A stretch of DNA of 44,297 bases from the NCBI GenBank assembly GCA_002686255.1, contig NZAZ01000061.1, positions 1 to 44,297 of the forward strand. The letters run 5' to 3'. The stretch's first letter is position 1. Every line of letters begins with the position of its first letter. Below, piece by piece: positions 30,772-38,060 of the stretch. Both the position numbers and the translations under genes were made by a program. Under the pieces are notes generated by a model. That model saw only the letters and a list, made by a program, of their open reading frames with translations. It ran no database searches and was not told where the DNA came from. The DNA comes from Rhodospirillaceae bacterium (GTDB lineage Bacteria; Pseudomonadota; Alphaproteobacteria; Rhodospirillales; Casp-alpha2).

Positions 30772-30791
30772 AAAAAACCCCGTTTTCGGGG
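30772..30791 (-). terminator. Minus-strand intrinsic terminator with no matching gene
   Basis: On the minus strand CCCCG, loop AAAA, CGGGG is followed by six T (30772-30777). On the plus strand no T-run follows, so it would stop transcripts running leftward towards the end of the clc gene. No leftward gene is seen inside the insert. Confidence 0.6.
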
Positions 30792-30870
30792 CCGAGGATG
30801 CGGCTCAAAATGGCAGGGTAATGATGATTAACTAATTGACGGAAAAGCATTTTCGTATTTCATGCTTGAA

Positions 30871-30968
30871 ATTACGGGCCGGGGGGAGTAGGTATTTACC
30901 TTCAATTGCCCCCCGTCGGACACGCCGCAAGGCCTCCGGCGGGGTTTTGCTTTTCAGGGGTGCGAGTT
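30871..30968 (+). promoter_or_regulatory. Leader of the NYN gene with competing stem-loops
   Basis: GGGGGG (30881-30886) can pair with CCCCCC (30909-30914), enclosing a small perfect hairpin AGGTA-TT-TACCT (30890-30901). The same C-run is the 5' arm of the terminator at 30911-30944, so the two structures exclude each other. This layout is that of an attenuator. A TTGACG at about 30837 could be the -35 of a promoter for this leader. Confidence 0.4.
30911..30954 (+). terminator. Terminator-like hairpin just before the NYN start codon
   Basis: CCCCGTCGG (30911-30919) pairs with CCGGCGGGG (30936-30944), one G-U pair, 16-nt loop, followed by TTTTGCTTTT. It ends 15 nt before the ATG at 30969, so it is unlikely to serve the upstream clc gene alone. 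Confidence 0.6.
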
Positions 30969-31592
30969 ATGCCAACTGAACCGGATCGCAAGGATGTTGT
31001 CGCCTTTGTAGACGGGCAAAACCTCTACCACGCCGCAAGAGAGGCTTTCGGTTACAGTTTCCCGAACTTCGATATTTCGTCTTTGACGGGGCAAGTGTGC
31101 GCCGACAAGGGATGGAACCTTATCCAGACCAGATTTTATACCGGCGTTCCCGATCCCGCTGATAACCAAAAATGGCACGATTTCTGGAGGGCAAAAACCG
31201 CTAAAATGGGGCGTCAGGGGGTTTATATCTACACCCGCTCCCTACGATACCGAAACAAGGCCTTCATGCTCCCGGACGGTACGAAACACACCTTGCTTGT
31301 GGGAGAGGAAAAGGGAATTGACGTGCGGATCGCGCTCGACATCATCAGCCTGGCGCACTCCCAAGCCTATGACGTGGCGCTGGTGTTCAGCCAGGACCAG
31401 GATTTATCCGAGGTTGCCGATGAAGTGCGAAAAATCTCCATCGAACAATCGCGCTGGATAAAGATGGCGTCCGCCTTCCCCACCAGCCCGACATCCGGCA
31501 ACCGCCGGGGCATCAACAAAACCGATTGGGTTCCAATCGACCGGGCCGCGTATGACGGCCACATTGATCGGCGGAATTATTTTAAGCCCTAG
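30969..31592 (+). CDS. NYN-domain (PIN-like) ribonuclease
   Basis: A 207-residue protein with a NYN domain, a PIN-like metal-dependent RNase fold. The acidic residues expected for the active site are visible: Asp15 in AFVDGQNLY, Asp118 and Asp124 in GIDVRIALDII, and Asp143/Asp145 in VFSQDQDLSEVA. The rest fits the LabA/DUF88 group. The substrate is unknown. The ATG at 30969 follows AGGGG by 9 nt; an upstream in-frame start would lie within the terminator hairpin. GC content is lower than in flanking genes, and the gene sits on a segment bounded by 30-bp repeats, so it was probably inserted between clc and uvrD. Confidence 0.85.
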   Translation: MPTEPDRKDVVAFVDGQNLYHAAREAFGYSFPNFDISSLTGQVCADKGWNLIQTRFYTGVPDPADNQKWHDFWRAKTAKMGRQGVYIYTRSLRYRNKAFMLPDGTKHTLLVGEEKGIDVRIALDIISLAHSQAYDVALVFSQDQDLSEVADEVRKISIEQSRWIKMASAFPTSPTSGNRRGINKTDWVPIDRAAYDGHIDRRNYFKP

Positions 31593-31603
31593 ACAGAGGC
31601 CGA

Positions 31604-31633
31604 TGGAAAGCCGGCACGAGGAACGCGGCAATT
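31604..31633 (+). repeat. 30-bp direct repeat, copy 2 (att-like), after the NYN gene
   Basis: Perfect copy of 30681-30710. Here it reads ATG-GAA-AGC onwards to AAT-TAA, that is, the same ClC tail in frame but ending in TAA instead of TGA. No gene uses it. Sequence similarity fades on both sides, with a few matching bases (CCAAC) just to the right. Confidence 0.9.
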
Positions 31634-31702
31634 AATACCAACGGCCGGAAATCCGGCCAAACAGTTCCTAAAAAGCCGTCGCCCCCGTGCTATATAGAAC
31701 CC

Positions 31703-33991
31703 ATGTCCGATCTCCCCGAACTGACCGACCCCCGGGAACCGGCGCCTTCTGCCGCCGCCGGCGAAGGGGGGGCTTGGCACCTGAAGGACCTCAACGAAAC
31801 GCAATTGCAGGCGGTCGAGGCCCTCGATGGTCCGGTGCTGGTGCTGGCCGGGGCCGGCACCGGCAAGACGCGGGTGCTGACGACGCGCCTCGCCCACGTA
31901 TTGGTTCAGGGCCGGGCCAACCCCTTGGAAGTGCTGGCCGTGACCTTCACCAACAAGGCGGCCCGGGAAATGAAGGAACGGGTGGCGGCGCTTCTCGGCC
32001 GGCCGGTCGAGGGCTGGTGGGTCGGCACCTTTCACGCCCTCGGCGCGCGCATCCTGCGTTCCCACGCCGAAGCCTGCGGGCTGAAATCCAACTTCACCAT
32101 CCTCGACGCCGACGATCAGGTGCGGCTGGTCAAGCAGCTTCTGGAAACCTATGACATCGACGAAAAGAAATGGCCGCCCCGGGTGCTGTCCGGCATCATC
32201 CAGCGCTGGAAGGACCGGGGCCTGACCCCCGGCAAGGTCCCGGAAGACGAAGCCAGCGTCGTCGCCGGCGGCGCCGCGATCACCCTTTACGGCGAATACC
32301 AGGAAAGGCTAAAGCGTCTCAACGCCGCCGACTTCGGCGACCTCCTGCTGCATTGCCTGATCGTTTTCCAGGACCAGCCCGAGATTCTGAAGAAATACCA
32401 GGACCAGTTCCGTTATCTGCTGGTCGACGAATACCAGGACACCAACGTCGCCCAATACCTGTGGCTGCGGCTGCTGGCCCAGGCGCATAAGAACATCTGC
32501 TGCGTCGGCGACGACGATCAATCCATCTATTCGTGGCGCGGCGCCGAGGTCGAAAACATCCTCCGCTTCGAGAAGGACTTCCCCGGCGCCAAGGTGGTGC
32601 GGCTGGAACGCAACTACCGCTCGACGCCGCATATCCTGGCCGCCGCGTCCGCGTTGATCGACCACAACGAAGGCCGCCTAGGCAAGACCCTGTGGACGGA
32701 GTTGGGCGGCGGCGAAAAGGTGCGGGTGGTGGGCGTTTGGGACGGCGAGGAGGAAGCCCGCGTCACCGGCGACGAAATCGAGGCCCTGCAGGCCAGGAAA
32801 CAACCCTTGAACGGGATCGCGGTCCTGGTCCGGGCCGGATTCCAGACCCGCGAGTTCGAGGAGCGGCTGATTACGCTCGGCGTTCCCTACCGGGTCATCG
32901 GCGGCCCGAGATTTTACGAGCGCCAGGAAATCCGCGACGCCATCGCCTATTTGCGCGTCGTCGCCCAGCCCGACGACGACCTGGCCTTCGAACGCATCGT
33001 CAACCTGCCGAAACGGGGACTCGGCCCGGCGACCCTGCAAACCCTCCATAAGCTCGGCCGGGCCGAGGGGATATCGCTGACGGCGGCGGCTTCGCGGCTG
33101 ATCGAGACGGACGAAATCAGGCCCAAGGCGCGCCAGACCCTGGCCGGTCTATTGGACGATTTCACCGGCTGGCGCGGGCAGGTGGAGACCATGCCCCACC
33201 CCGACCTGGTGGCCATGATCCTGGACCAATCCGGCATCATCGCCATGTGGCGCGCGTCGAAGGCATTGGAGGCGCCGGGACGGCTCGACAACCTCAAGGA
33301 AATGATCTTTGCCCTCGAGGATTTCGAGGACCTGGCCGGGTTCCTGGAACACGTCAGCCTGGTCATGGAAAACGACGATCCCGCCGTCGAGGACAAGGTC
33401 AACCTGATGACCCTTCACGGCGCCAAGGGCCTGGAATTCGATACCGTGTTCCTGGCCGGGTGGGAGGAAGGGCTGTTTCCCCATCCCCGGACCCTGGACG
33501 ACAGCGGCGGCGGGCTGGAAGAGGAACGCCGTCTGGCCTATGTCGGCCTGACCCGGGCGCGCCGCAAAGCCATCGTGTCGTTCGCCGCCAACCGCCGCAT
33601 CCACGGCAAGTGGCAGAGTTCGTTACCGTCGCGTTTCATCGGCGAACTGCCCGAAGACCACATCGACGTCCGCTCAGCGGCCGGCCTTTACGGCGCCGGC
33701 CGGCAGGGGTCACGGGGCGGGCTCGGCGAAGGCGTGGCGGTTTTCGGCGGCGCCGGTTACGGACCCCGCAAACGAGGCAAACGCCGCAAACGGGGCGAAA
33801 CCATCGACGAAGCCCGGTTCGAGGCCAAGTTCGTTGACGGCGACGAGGCGGCGTTTCACATAGGCGATCGCGTCTTCCACCGGAAATTCGGCTATGGCCG
33901 GATCGTTTCCGTCGACGGCGGCAAGCTGGAAATCGCCTTCGACAAAGCCGGCGGCAAAAAGGTCATGGCGAGCTTCGTGGAAACGGTTTGA
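31703..33991 (+). CDS. uvrD: UvrD/PcrA-type DNA helicase
   Basis: A 762-residue superfamily 1 3'-5' helicase acting in excision and mismatch repair and in clearing proteins from DNA. The motifs are LNETQLQAVEALDGP (Q motif), AGAGTGKTRVLTTR (motif I), VTFTNKAAREMKERV, LLVDEYQDTN (II), CVGDDDQSIYSWRGA (III), LERNYRS (IV), MTLHGAKGLEFDTVF (V) and RRLAYVGLTRARR (VI). The C-terminus has a basic linker and a Tudor-like end (GDRVFHRKFGYGRIVSV) used for partner binding. A TATATA box ends 6 nt before the ATG and no ribosome site is seen, so the mRNA may be leaderless. Confidence 0.97.
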   Translation: MSDLPELTDPREPAPSAAAGEGGAWHLKDLNETQLQAVEALDGPVLVLAGAGTGKTRVLTTRLAHVLVQGRANPLEVLAVTFTNKAAREMKERVAALLGRPVEGWWVGTFHALGARILRSHAEACGLKSNFTILDADDQVRLVKQLLETYDIDEKKWPPRVLSGIIQRWKDRGLTPGKVPEDEASVVAGGAAITLYGEYQERLKRLNAADFGDLLLHCLIVFQDQPEILKKYQDQFRYLLVDEYQDTNVAQYLWLRLLAQAHKNICCVGDDDQSIYSWRGAEVENILRFEKDFPGAKVVRLERNYRSTPHILAAASALIDHNEGRLGKTLWTELGGGEKVRVVGVWDGEEEARVTGDEIEALQARKQPLNGIAVLVRAGFQTREFEERLITLGVPYRVIGGPRFYERQEIRDAIAYLRVVAQPDDDLAFERIVNLPKRGLGPATLQTLHKLGRAEGISLTAAASRLIETDEIRPKARQTLAGLLDDFTGWRGQVETMPHPDLVAMILDQSGIIAMWRASKALEAPGRLDNLKEMIFALEDFEDLAGFLEHVSLVMENDDPAVEDKVNLMTLHGAKGLEFDTVFLAGWEEGLFPHPRTLDDSGGGLEEERRLAYVGLTRARRKAIVSFAANRRIHGKWQSSLPSRFIGELPEDHIDVRSAAGLYGAGRQGSRGGLGEGVAVFGGAGYGPRKRGKRRKRGETIDEARFEAKFVDGDEAAFHIGDRVFHRKFGYGRIVSVDGGKLEIAFDKAGGKKVMASFVETV

Positions 33992-34088
33992 GCCCGATGC
34001 CCGGGCCAAAGCCGCTCCCGCCAGGCCCGTAACCTAACGGTCAACAGGGCCTAGGGCGGATTCAAACGCGTCTTCGGTTGATTTCCGT

Positions 34089-34430
34089 TTAAACGGTGTC
34101 GGACTTGAAGCCCTCTTTCACCTGCTCGAGGGCGACGGTGAAAAGGCGCTCCATCTCGGCCCGGACCTCGTCTTCGGAGATACCGGCGCCGTGGTTCTCG
34201 ATGTCCTTCATCACCTTCCGCACCACGTCGTCGATCCCCGGTTCGTCCAGGTCGGAGATCACCACCTCCTTGACGTAGGCCTCGGTTTCGTCTGACGTCA
34301 TGCCGAACTTGCGCGCCAGCCACTCGCCCAGCAGCCTGTTGCGGCGCGATACGGCCTTAAACTGGATCTCCTGCTTGATCTCGAAGCGAAGCTCCTCGCC
34401 CTTCTCGCGCTTCATGAAAGTGTCGGCCAT
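34089..34430 (-). CDS. F1-ATPase inhibitor zeta subunit (DUF1476)
   Basis: A 113-residue helical, highly charged protein of the DUF1476 family, which in Paracoccus is the zeta subunit that blocks ATP hydrolysis by the F1-ATPase. Matching segments are REKGEELRFEI, FKAVSRRNRLLGEWLARKFG, EAYVKEVVISDLDEPG and DDVVRKVMKDI. The family is confined to alphaproteobacteria as far as is known. The start at 34430 follows a GGGA ribosome site; an upstream in-frame ATG would add an unrelated basic extension. It is divergent from the NRDE gene and lies near purC, an arrangement seen in relatives. Confidence 0.88.
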   Translation of the reverse strand: MADTFMKREKGEELRFEIKQEIQFKAVSRRNRLLGEWLARKFGMTSDETEAYVKEVVISDLDEPGIDDVVRKVMKDIENHGAGISEDEVRAEMERLFTVALEQVKEGFKSDTV

Positions 34431-34563
34431 AATGGGGGTCCCTTTTCTCAACCGTGCAAGAGATATGTATAGGCGTTTGCCGCCCATAGCAACCCGGGGG
34501 CAACCGGAGCGGGGCGTTTTTCACCGGCTGGCTTTAATGGCCCAAAAGACCTAAGAAACGACC

Positions 34564-35352
34564 ATGTGCACCGTCGTCATCCTGCGCCGCCCCGGCTACG
34601 ATTGGCCGCTGATCCTGGCCGCCAACCGCGACGAGATGGCCGACCGGCCGTGGCGGGCGCCGGGCCGCCACTGGTCTGAGCGGGCCGAGGTCACCGCCGG
34701 GCGGGACGAACTCGCCGGCGGCACGTGGCTGGGGCTCAACGACTGGGGCGTCATCTCGGGCGTGCTCAACCGGCCGGAATCGCTGGGCCCGGACCCGGAA
34801 TTGCGGAGCCGCGGCGAGCTGCCGCTAGACGCCCTCGACCATGCCGAGGCCGCCATCGCCGCCGAGGCCATGGCGGCGATTGATCCCCAAAGCTACCGTT
34901 CGTTCAACCTTGTCATCACCGACGCCCGCGAGGCCTTCTGGCTGTGCTCGAAGGGCGGCGGCGAGGCCGTCCGCATGGCGCCCGTGCCTGAGGGCCTGTC
35001 GATGCTCACCGCGCACGACCTGAACGACACCACGTCGGCGCGCATCCGCCATTTTCTTCCCCTTTTCGAGGCCGCCCCGGCGCCCGACCCGGAAACCGGG
35101 GAATGGTACCATTGGCAGGCGCTGATGGGCAGCCGCGGCAAGGAAAGGACCGGGGAAAAGGAAACCGGGCCGGAAAGCGGTCCGGAGGGCGCGATGACGT
35201 TGGCCGCCAAAACCGGTTTCGGCACCGTGTCGTCGTCGCTGCTGGCGCTGCCCGGCCCGGCCCGCACGAACGGTCCTGGCGCGATCAAACCGGTGTGGCT
35301 GTTCGCCCCCGGCCCCCCCGACGAGACGCCTTACGGGGCGGTGGATCTATAG
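34564..35352 (+). CDS. NRDE (TANGO2-like) family protein
   Basis: A 262-residue protein of the NRDE/TANGO2 family. The start is MCTVVILRRPGYDWPLILAA, followed by the name-giving ANRDE motif (residues about 21-25) and GGTWLGLNDWGVISGVLNR. Cys2, directly after the initiator, fits an N-terminal-nucleophile arrangement. Eukaryotic TANGO2 is linked to haem or lipid handling; the bacterial role is not settled. The C-terminal GFGTVSSSLLALP is also typical. It precedes purC by about 100 nt, on the same strand. Confidence 0.88.
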   Translation: MCTVVILRRPGYDWPLILAANRDEMADRPWRAPGRHWSERAEVTAGRDELAGGTWLGLNDWGVISGVLNRPESLGPDPELRSRGELPLDALDHAEAAIAAEAMAAIDPQSYRSFNLVITDAREAFWLCSKGGGEAVRMAPVPEGLSMLTAHDLNDTTSARIRHFLPLFEAAPAPDPETGEWYHWQALMGSRGKERTGEKETGPESGPEGAMTLAAKTGFGTVSSSLLALPGPARTNGPGAIKPVWLFAPGPPDETPYGAVDL

Positions 35353-35362
35353 GCTGGCGGCG

Positions 35363-35391
35363 TTGTTTTGCCCCCGATCACCTGCTATATG
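35363..35391 (+). promoter_or_regulatory. Candidate purC promoter
   Basis: TTGTTT (35363-35368), 17 nt, TATATG (35386-35391). The expected start near 35398 gives a leader of about 58 nt containing the palindrome at 35423-35444. Match to consensus is moderate. Confidence 0.45.
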
Positions 35392-35422
35392 AGTTTTTCT
35401 CCCCCCGAAATCCCAGGCGCCC

Positions 35423-35444
35423 CCGTTCAGGGGTCCCTGAACGG
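35423..35444 (+). promoter_or_regulatory. Perfect 10-bp inverted repeat 11 nt before purC
   Basis: CCGTTCAGGG (35423-35432), two bases, CCCTGAACGG (35435-35444), then an A-rich stretch and the purC ATG at 35456. In RNA it is a tight hairpin immediately before the ribosome site region; in DNA it is a dyad that a repressor could bind. Either way a role in purine-gene control is possible but unproved. Confidence 0.6.
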
Positions 35445-35455
35445 ATAAAAAAATC

Positions 35456-36214
35456 ATGGCCAGACGCAGACAGGTTTACGAAGGCACGGCCAAGGTTCTT
35501 TACGAAGGGCCCGAGCCCGGCACCCTGGTTCAGCATTTCAAGGACGACGCCGCCTTCCTGGACAGAAGCGGCGTCATCACCGGCAAGGGTGTGCTCAACA
35601 ATCGAATCTCGGAGCACCTGATGTCGAAGCTGAACGAGATCGGCGTGCCGACCCATTTCATGCGCCGGCTCAACATGCGCGAACAACTGGTGCGCGAAGT
35701 CGAAATCATCCCCATCCAGGTGGTGGTCCGCAACATCACCGCCGGGTCGCTCGCCAAGCGCTTCCACATGGCCGAGGGGACGCCGCTGCCGCGTTCCATC
35801 ATCGAGTACTATTACAAGTCGCCGGACGCCGACAAGCCGCTGGTCACCGAGGAACACATCACCGCCTTCGGCTGGGCGAGCCCCCAGGACCTGGACAACA
35901 TCGTGCCGATGGCGCTCCGCGTCAACGATTTCCTGTCCGGCCTGTTCCTCGGCATCGGGCTCCGGCTGGTCGACGTTAGGCTCGAATTCGGCCGCCTGTG
36001 GGAGGATGAGCACATGCGGATCGTGCTCGCCGACGAAATCAGCCCCGACAACTGCCGCCTGTGGGACATCAAGACCAACGAGAAGATGGACAAGGACCGT
36101 TTCCGCCAAGGCCTCGGCAATGTCGAGGAGGCGTACCAGGAAGTCGCCCGCCGGCTCGGCATCCTGCCCGAAAGCGGCCCCCGCGACCTGCCGGGGCCCG
36201 AGGCCATGCAATGA
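35456..36214 (+). CDS. purC: SAICAR synthetase
   Basis: A 252-residue PurC, which condenses CAIR with aspartate using ATP in purine biosynthesis. It opens [20 protein letters not shown] and carries [35 protein letters not shown] and [18 protein letters not shown], all family hallmarks. It heads the cluster purC-purS-(toxin pair)-purQ-rhomboid and later purL. A structured repeat region separates it from purS. Confidence 0.97.
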   Translation: MARRRQVYEGTAKVLYEGPEPGTLVQHFKDDAAFLDRSGVITGKGVLNNRISEHLMSKLNEIGVPTHFMRRLNMREQLVREVEIIPIQVVVRNITAGSLAKRFHMAEGTPLPRSIIEYYYKSPDADKPLVTEEHITAFGWASPQDLDNIVPMALRVNDFLSGLFLGIGLRLVDVRLEFGRLWEDEHMRIVLADEISPDNCRLWDIKTNEKMDKDRFRQGLGNVEEAYQEVARRLGILPESGPRDLPGPEAMQ

Positions 36215-36215
36215 A

Positions 36216-36340
36216 CATCCGCCCGGCGGCTGAGGGGCGAATATGCCAAGGGCCGGAAAGGCCCTTGGCAAGCGCGACCGCGCGCCCGAGCCTATGCGAG
36301 GAAAGCCAAGGATGCGGAGCATCCGCCCGGCGGCTGAGGG
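36216..36340 (+). repeat. Structured repeat between purC and purS
   Basis: A 21-bp unit beginning CATCCGCCCGGCGGC occurs twice, at 36216-36236 and 36320-36340, both perfect and both followed by a similar A-rich tail. Between them is a perfect hairpin, GCCAAGGGCC-GGAAA-GGCCCTTGGC (36244-36268), and before the second copy is GGATGC-GGA-GCATCC. The layout resembles an extragenic palindromic (REP-like) element. The first copy starts right after the purC stop. Confidence 0.7.
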
Positions 36341-36350
36341 ACAAATAAAA

Positions 36351-36593
36351 ATGAAGGCCAAAGTCCACGTCACCCTCAAGCAAGGCGTCCTCGACCCGCA
36401 GGGCAAGGCGGTCGAAAACGCCCTCGCGGCGCTCGGCTTCGGCGGCGTTTCCGGCGTCCGCCAGGGTAAGGTCATCGAATTCGAGCTCAGCCAGACCGAC
36501 CCCGAAAAGGCCGCGGCCGAGGTCGAGGAAATGTGCAGGAAGCTTCTCGCCAATACGGTGATCGAGGATTACCGGGTGGAGATCGGAGAGTAG
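36351..36593 (+). CDS. purS: FGAM synthase subunit PurS
   Basis: An 80-residue PurS, the small bridging subunit of the three-part FGAM synthase (PurS-PurQ-PurL) found in bacteria with a short PurL. It reads MKAKVHVTLKQGVLDPQGKA, then ALAALGFGGVSGVRQGKVIE, and ends VIEDYRVEIGE. The ATG at 36351 is the family start; upstream ATGs in frame come from the repeat element. Its partner purQ is 777 nt downstream because an acquired pair of genes lies between. Confidence 0.96.
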   Translation: MKAKVHVTLKQGVLDPQGKAVENALAALGFGGVSGVRQGKVIEFELSQTDPEKAAAEVEEMCRKLLANTVIEDYRVEIGE

Positions 36594-36628
36594 TTGTTAC
36601 GTCTATTCTTTTTTGGTCCCATGGCTCT

Positions 36629-36634
36629 TAAAAT
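36629..36634 (+). promoter_or_regulatory. Candidate -10 box of the BrnT module, likely leaderless
   Basis: TAAAAT lies 8 nt before the ATG at 36643. A poor TTCTTT is placed 17 nt upstream. There is no ribosome-binding sequence before the ATG. Confidence 0.35.
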
Positions 36635-36642
36635 AATCCACG

Positions 36643-36936
36643 ATGACTGATTTTGAATTTGAATGGGACGAAGCCAAAAGAGAAACAAATCTCAAAAAAC
36701 ATGGGATCGACTTCCTGGACACCCAGGAACTTTTCGAGAAACCATACATTTTAGACTACGACCCAAACAGCCCACCAGACGAAGACCGTTGGCGAGCAAT
36801 TGGTCTTATTGGTTACCAAGTGGTGTTTTGTGTATATACCGAACGTCATAACAAACGACGCATCATTAGCGTCCGCCCGGCGAATTCTGAAGAAACTATG
36901 CTATACTACGAACGGTTTTGGTTTGAATCATATTGA
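36643..36936 (+). CDS. BrnT-family ribonuclease toxin
   Basis: A 97-residue BrnT-like protein, a RelE-fold endoribonuclease toxin. The family pattern is clear: FEFEWDEAKRETNLKKHGID, then FLDTQELFE, RWRAIGLIGYQVVFCVYTER and RRIISVRPANSEE. Codon use and base composition are far more AT-rich than purS and purQ around it, so the gene was acquired. BrnT is normally followed by BrnA, a ribbon-helix-helix antitoxin; here the next gene, 9 nt away, does not look like BrnA. It interrupts the purine cluster. Confidence 0.85.
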   Translation: MTDFEFEWDEAKRETNLKKHGIDFLDTQELFEKPYILDYDPNSPPDEDRWRAIGLIGYQVVFCVYTERHNKRRIISVRPANSEETMLYYERFWFESY

Positions 36937-36945
36937 GTTGACTAA

Positions 36946-37308
36946 ATGAGCGACAAGCGTTCAACAAACGAATTTGATGGACCGACTCAGAAAGAGGACT
37001 GGGTAGGAGCAGCGGAAGTTCGTCCCAGCGAGAAGAAGAGAGAACAGATAAAAACCGCTATGATGTTTCATGTTTTTAGATCGTCGAAAGAACACTCTTT
37101 GTTTGTTGTAACAGATAAAGAAGATGCGGTTTTGCCTGATTGTCCTGATGGTGGTAGTTGGGCTTTCTTAAAAAAGTTCGAGGAAACCGGACAACCTCGT
37201 ATCGGATTTTCCGAACGGGAAGCTATAGAAGACATTAAAAAGAACGGTTACCACCTTAATAAGATAACTATTGAATCGTCTGTAAAAACTGCATCCTCTT
37301 CTTCTTGA
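36946..37308 (+). CDS. Unknown 120-residue protein, candidate BrnT antitoxin
   Basis: A 120-residue, charged, soluble protein with no family I can name. Its first 50 residues are hydrophilic and lysine-rich, the middle (MFHVFRSSKEHSLFVVTDKE, then GGSWAFLKKFEETGQ) looks like a small alpha/beta fold, and the serine-rich tail TASSSS is disordered. It lies 9 nt after brnT on the same strand with the same AT-rich composition, the position of an antitoxin. It lacks the usual BrnA C-terminal ribbon-helix-helix. It could be an unusual antitoxin, an unrelated passenger or a regulator. Confidence 0.6.
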   Translation: MSDKRSTNEFDGPTQKEDWVGAAEVRPSEKKREQIKTAMMFHVFRSSKEHSLFVVTDKEDAVLPDCPDGGSWAFLKKFEETGQPRIGFSEREAIEDIKKNGYHLNKITIESSVKTASSSS

Positions 37309-37370
37309 TGTGGTTATTAGAGTGGCTTCAATAGATTGCTTATTATTCTGAAAGTCTACAGATTTCACCC

Positions 37371-38060
37371 ATGAAAGCCGCCGTCATCGTCTTTCCCGGC
37401 TCCAACTGCGACCGCGACGTGCAGGTGGCGCTCGGCCAATCCTTACGCCGCGCGCCGGACATGGTCTGGCACGGCGAGGCGGAAATCCCCAAGACCGACC
37501 TGATCGTCGTCCCGGGCGGCTTTTCCTACGGCGATTACCTGCGTTCCGGCGCCATGGCGGCGCAATCGCCGGTGATGCGGGACGTGGTGGCGAAGGCCAA
37601 AAAAGGGGTGCCGGTGCTGGGCATCTGCAACGGCTTTCAGGTGCTGACCGAATGCGGGCTTCTGCCCGGGGCGCTGATGCGCAACGCGGGGCTGAAATTC
37701 GTCTGCCGTGACGTGCACCTGTCGGTCGAGGAGGCGCAGTCGGTGTTTACCGGCGGCTACGAAAAGGGCCAGGTGATCCGCCTCCCCATCGCCCATCACG
37801 ACGGCAACTACTACGCCGACGACGAGACGCTCGATCGCCTCGAAGGCGACGGCCTGGTCGCGTTCAGCTATTGCGGCGAAGACGGCGGCCCGGCAAACGG
37901 CGCCAACCCCAACGGCTCGGCCCGCGACATCGCCGGAATCCTGGGCCAAACCCGCACCGTCCTCGGCATGATGCCGCACCCGGAACGGCTGTCCGACCCG
38001 GCCCTGGGCGGCAACGACGGGCGGGCCATGTTCGATCATCTGGTCAAAGCGCTCGGCTGA
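37371..38060 (+). CDS. purQ: FGAM synthase glutaminase subunit PurQ
   Basis: A 229-residue class I glutaminase that supplies ammonia to PurL. It opens [20 protein letters not shown], has the nucleophile Cys86 in [12 protein letters not shown], and the His-Glu pair in MMPHPERL. The C-terminal [13 protein letters not shown] is typical of PurQ. It starts 62 nt after the acquired toxin pair and its stop overlaps the rhomboid start (TGATG). Confidence 0.97.
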   Translation: MKAAVIVFPGSNCDRDVQVALGQSLRRAPDMVWHGEAEIPKTDLIVVPGGFSYGDYLRSGAMAAQSPVMRDVVAKAKKGVPVLGICNGFQVLTECGLLPGALMRNAGLKFVCRDVHLSVEEAQSVFTGGYEKGQVIRLPIAHHDGNYYADDETLDRLEGDGLVAFSYCGEDGGPANGANPNGSARDIAGILGQTRTVLGMMPHPERLSDPALGGNDGRAMFDHLVKALG

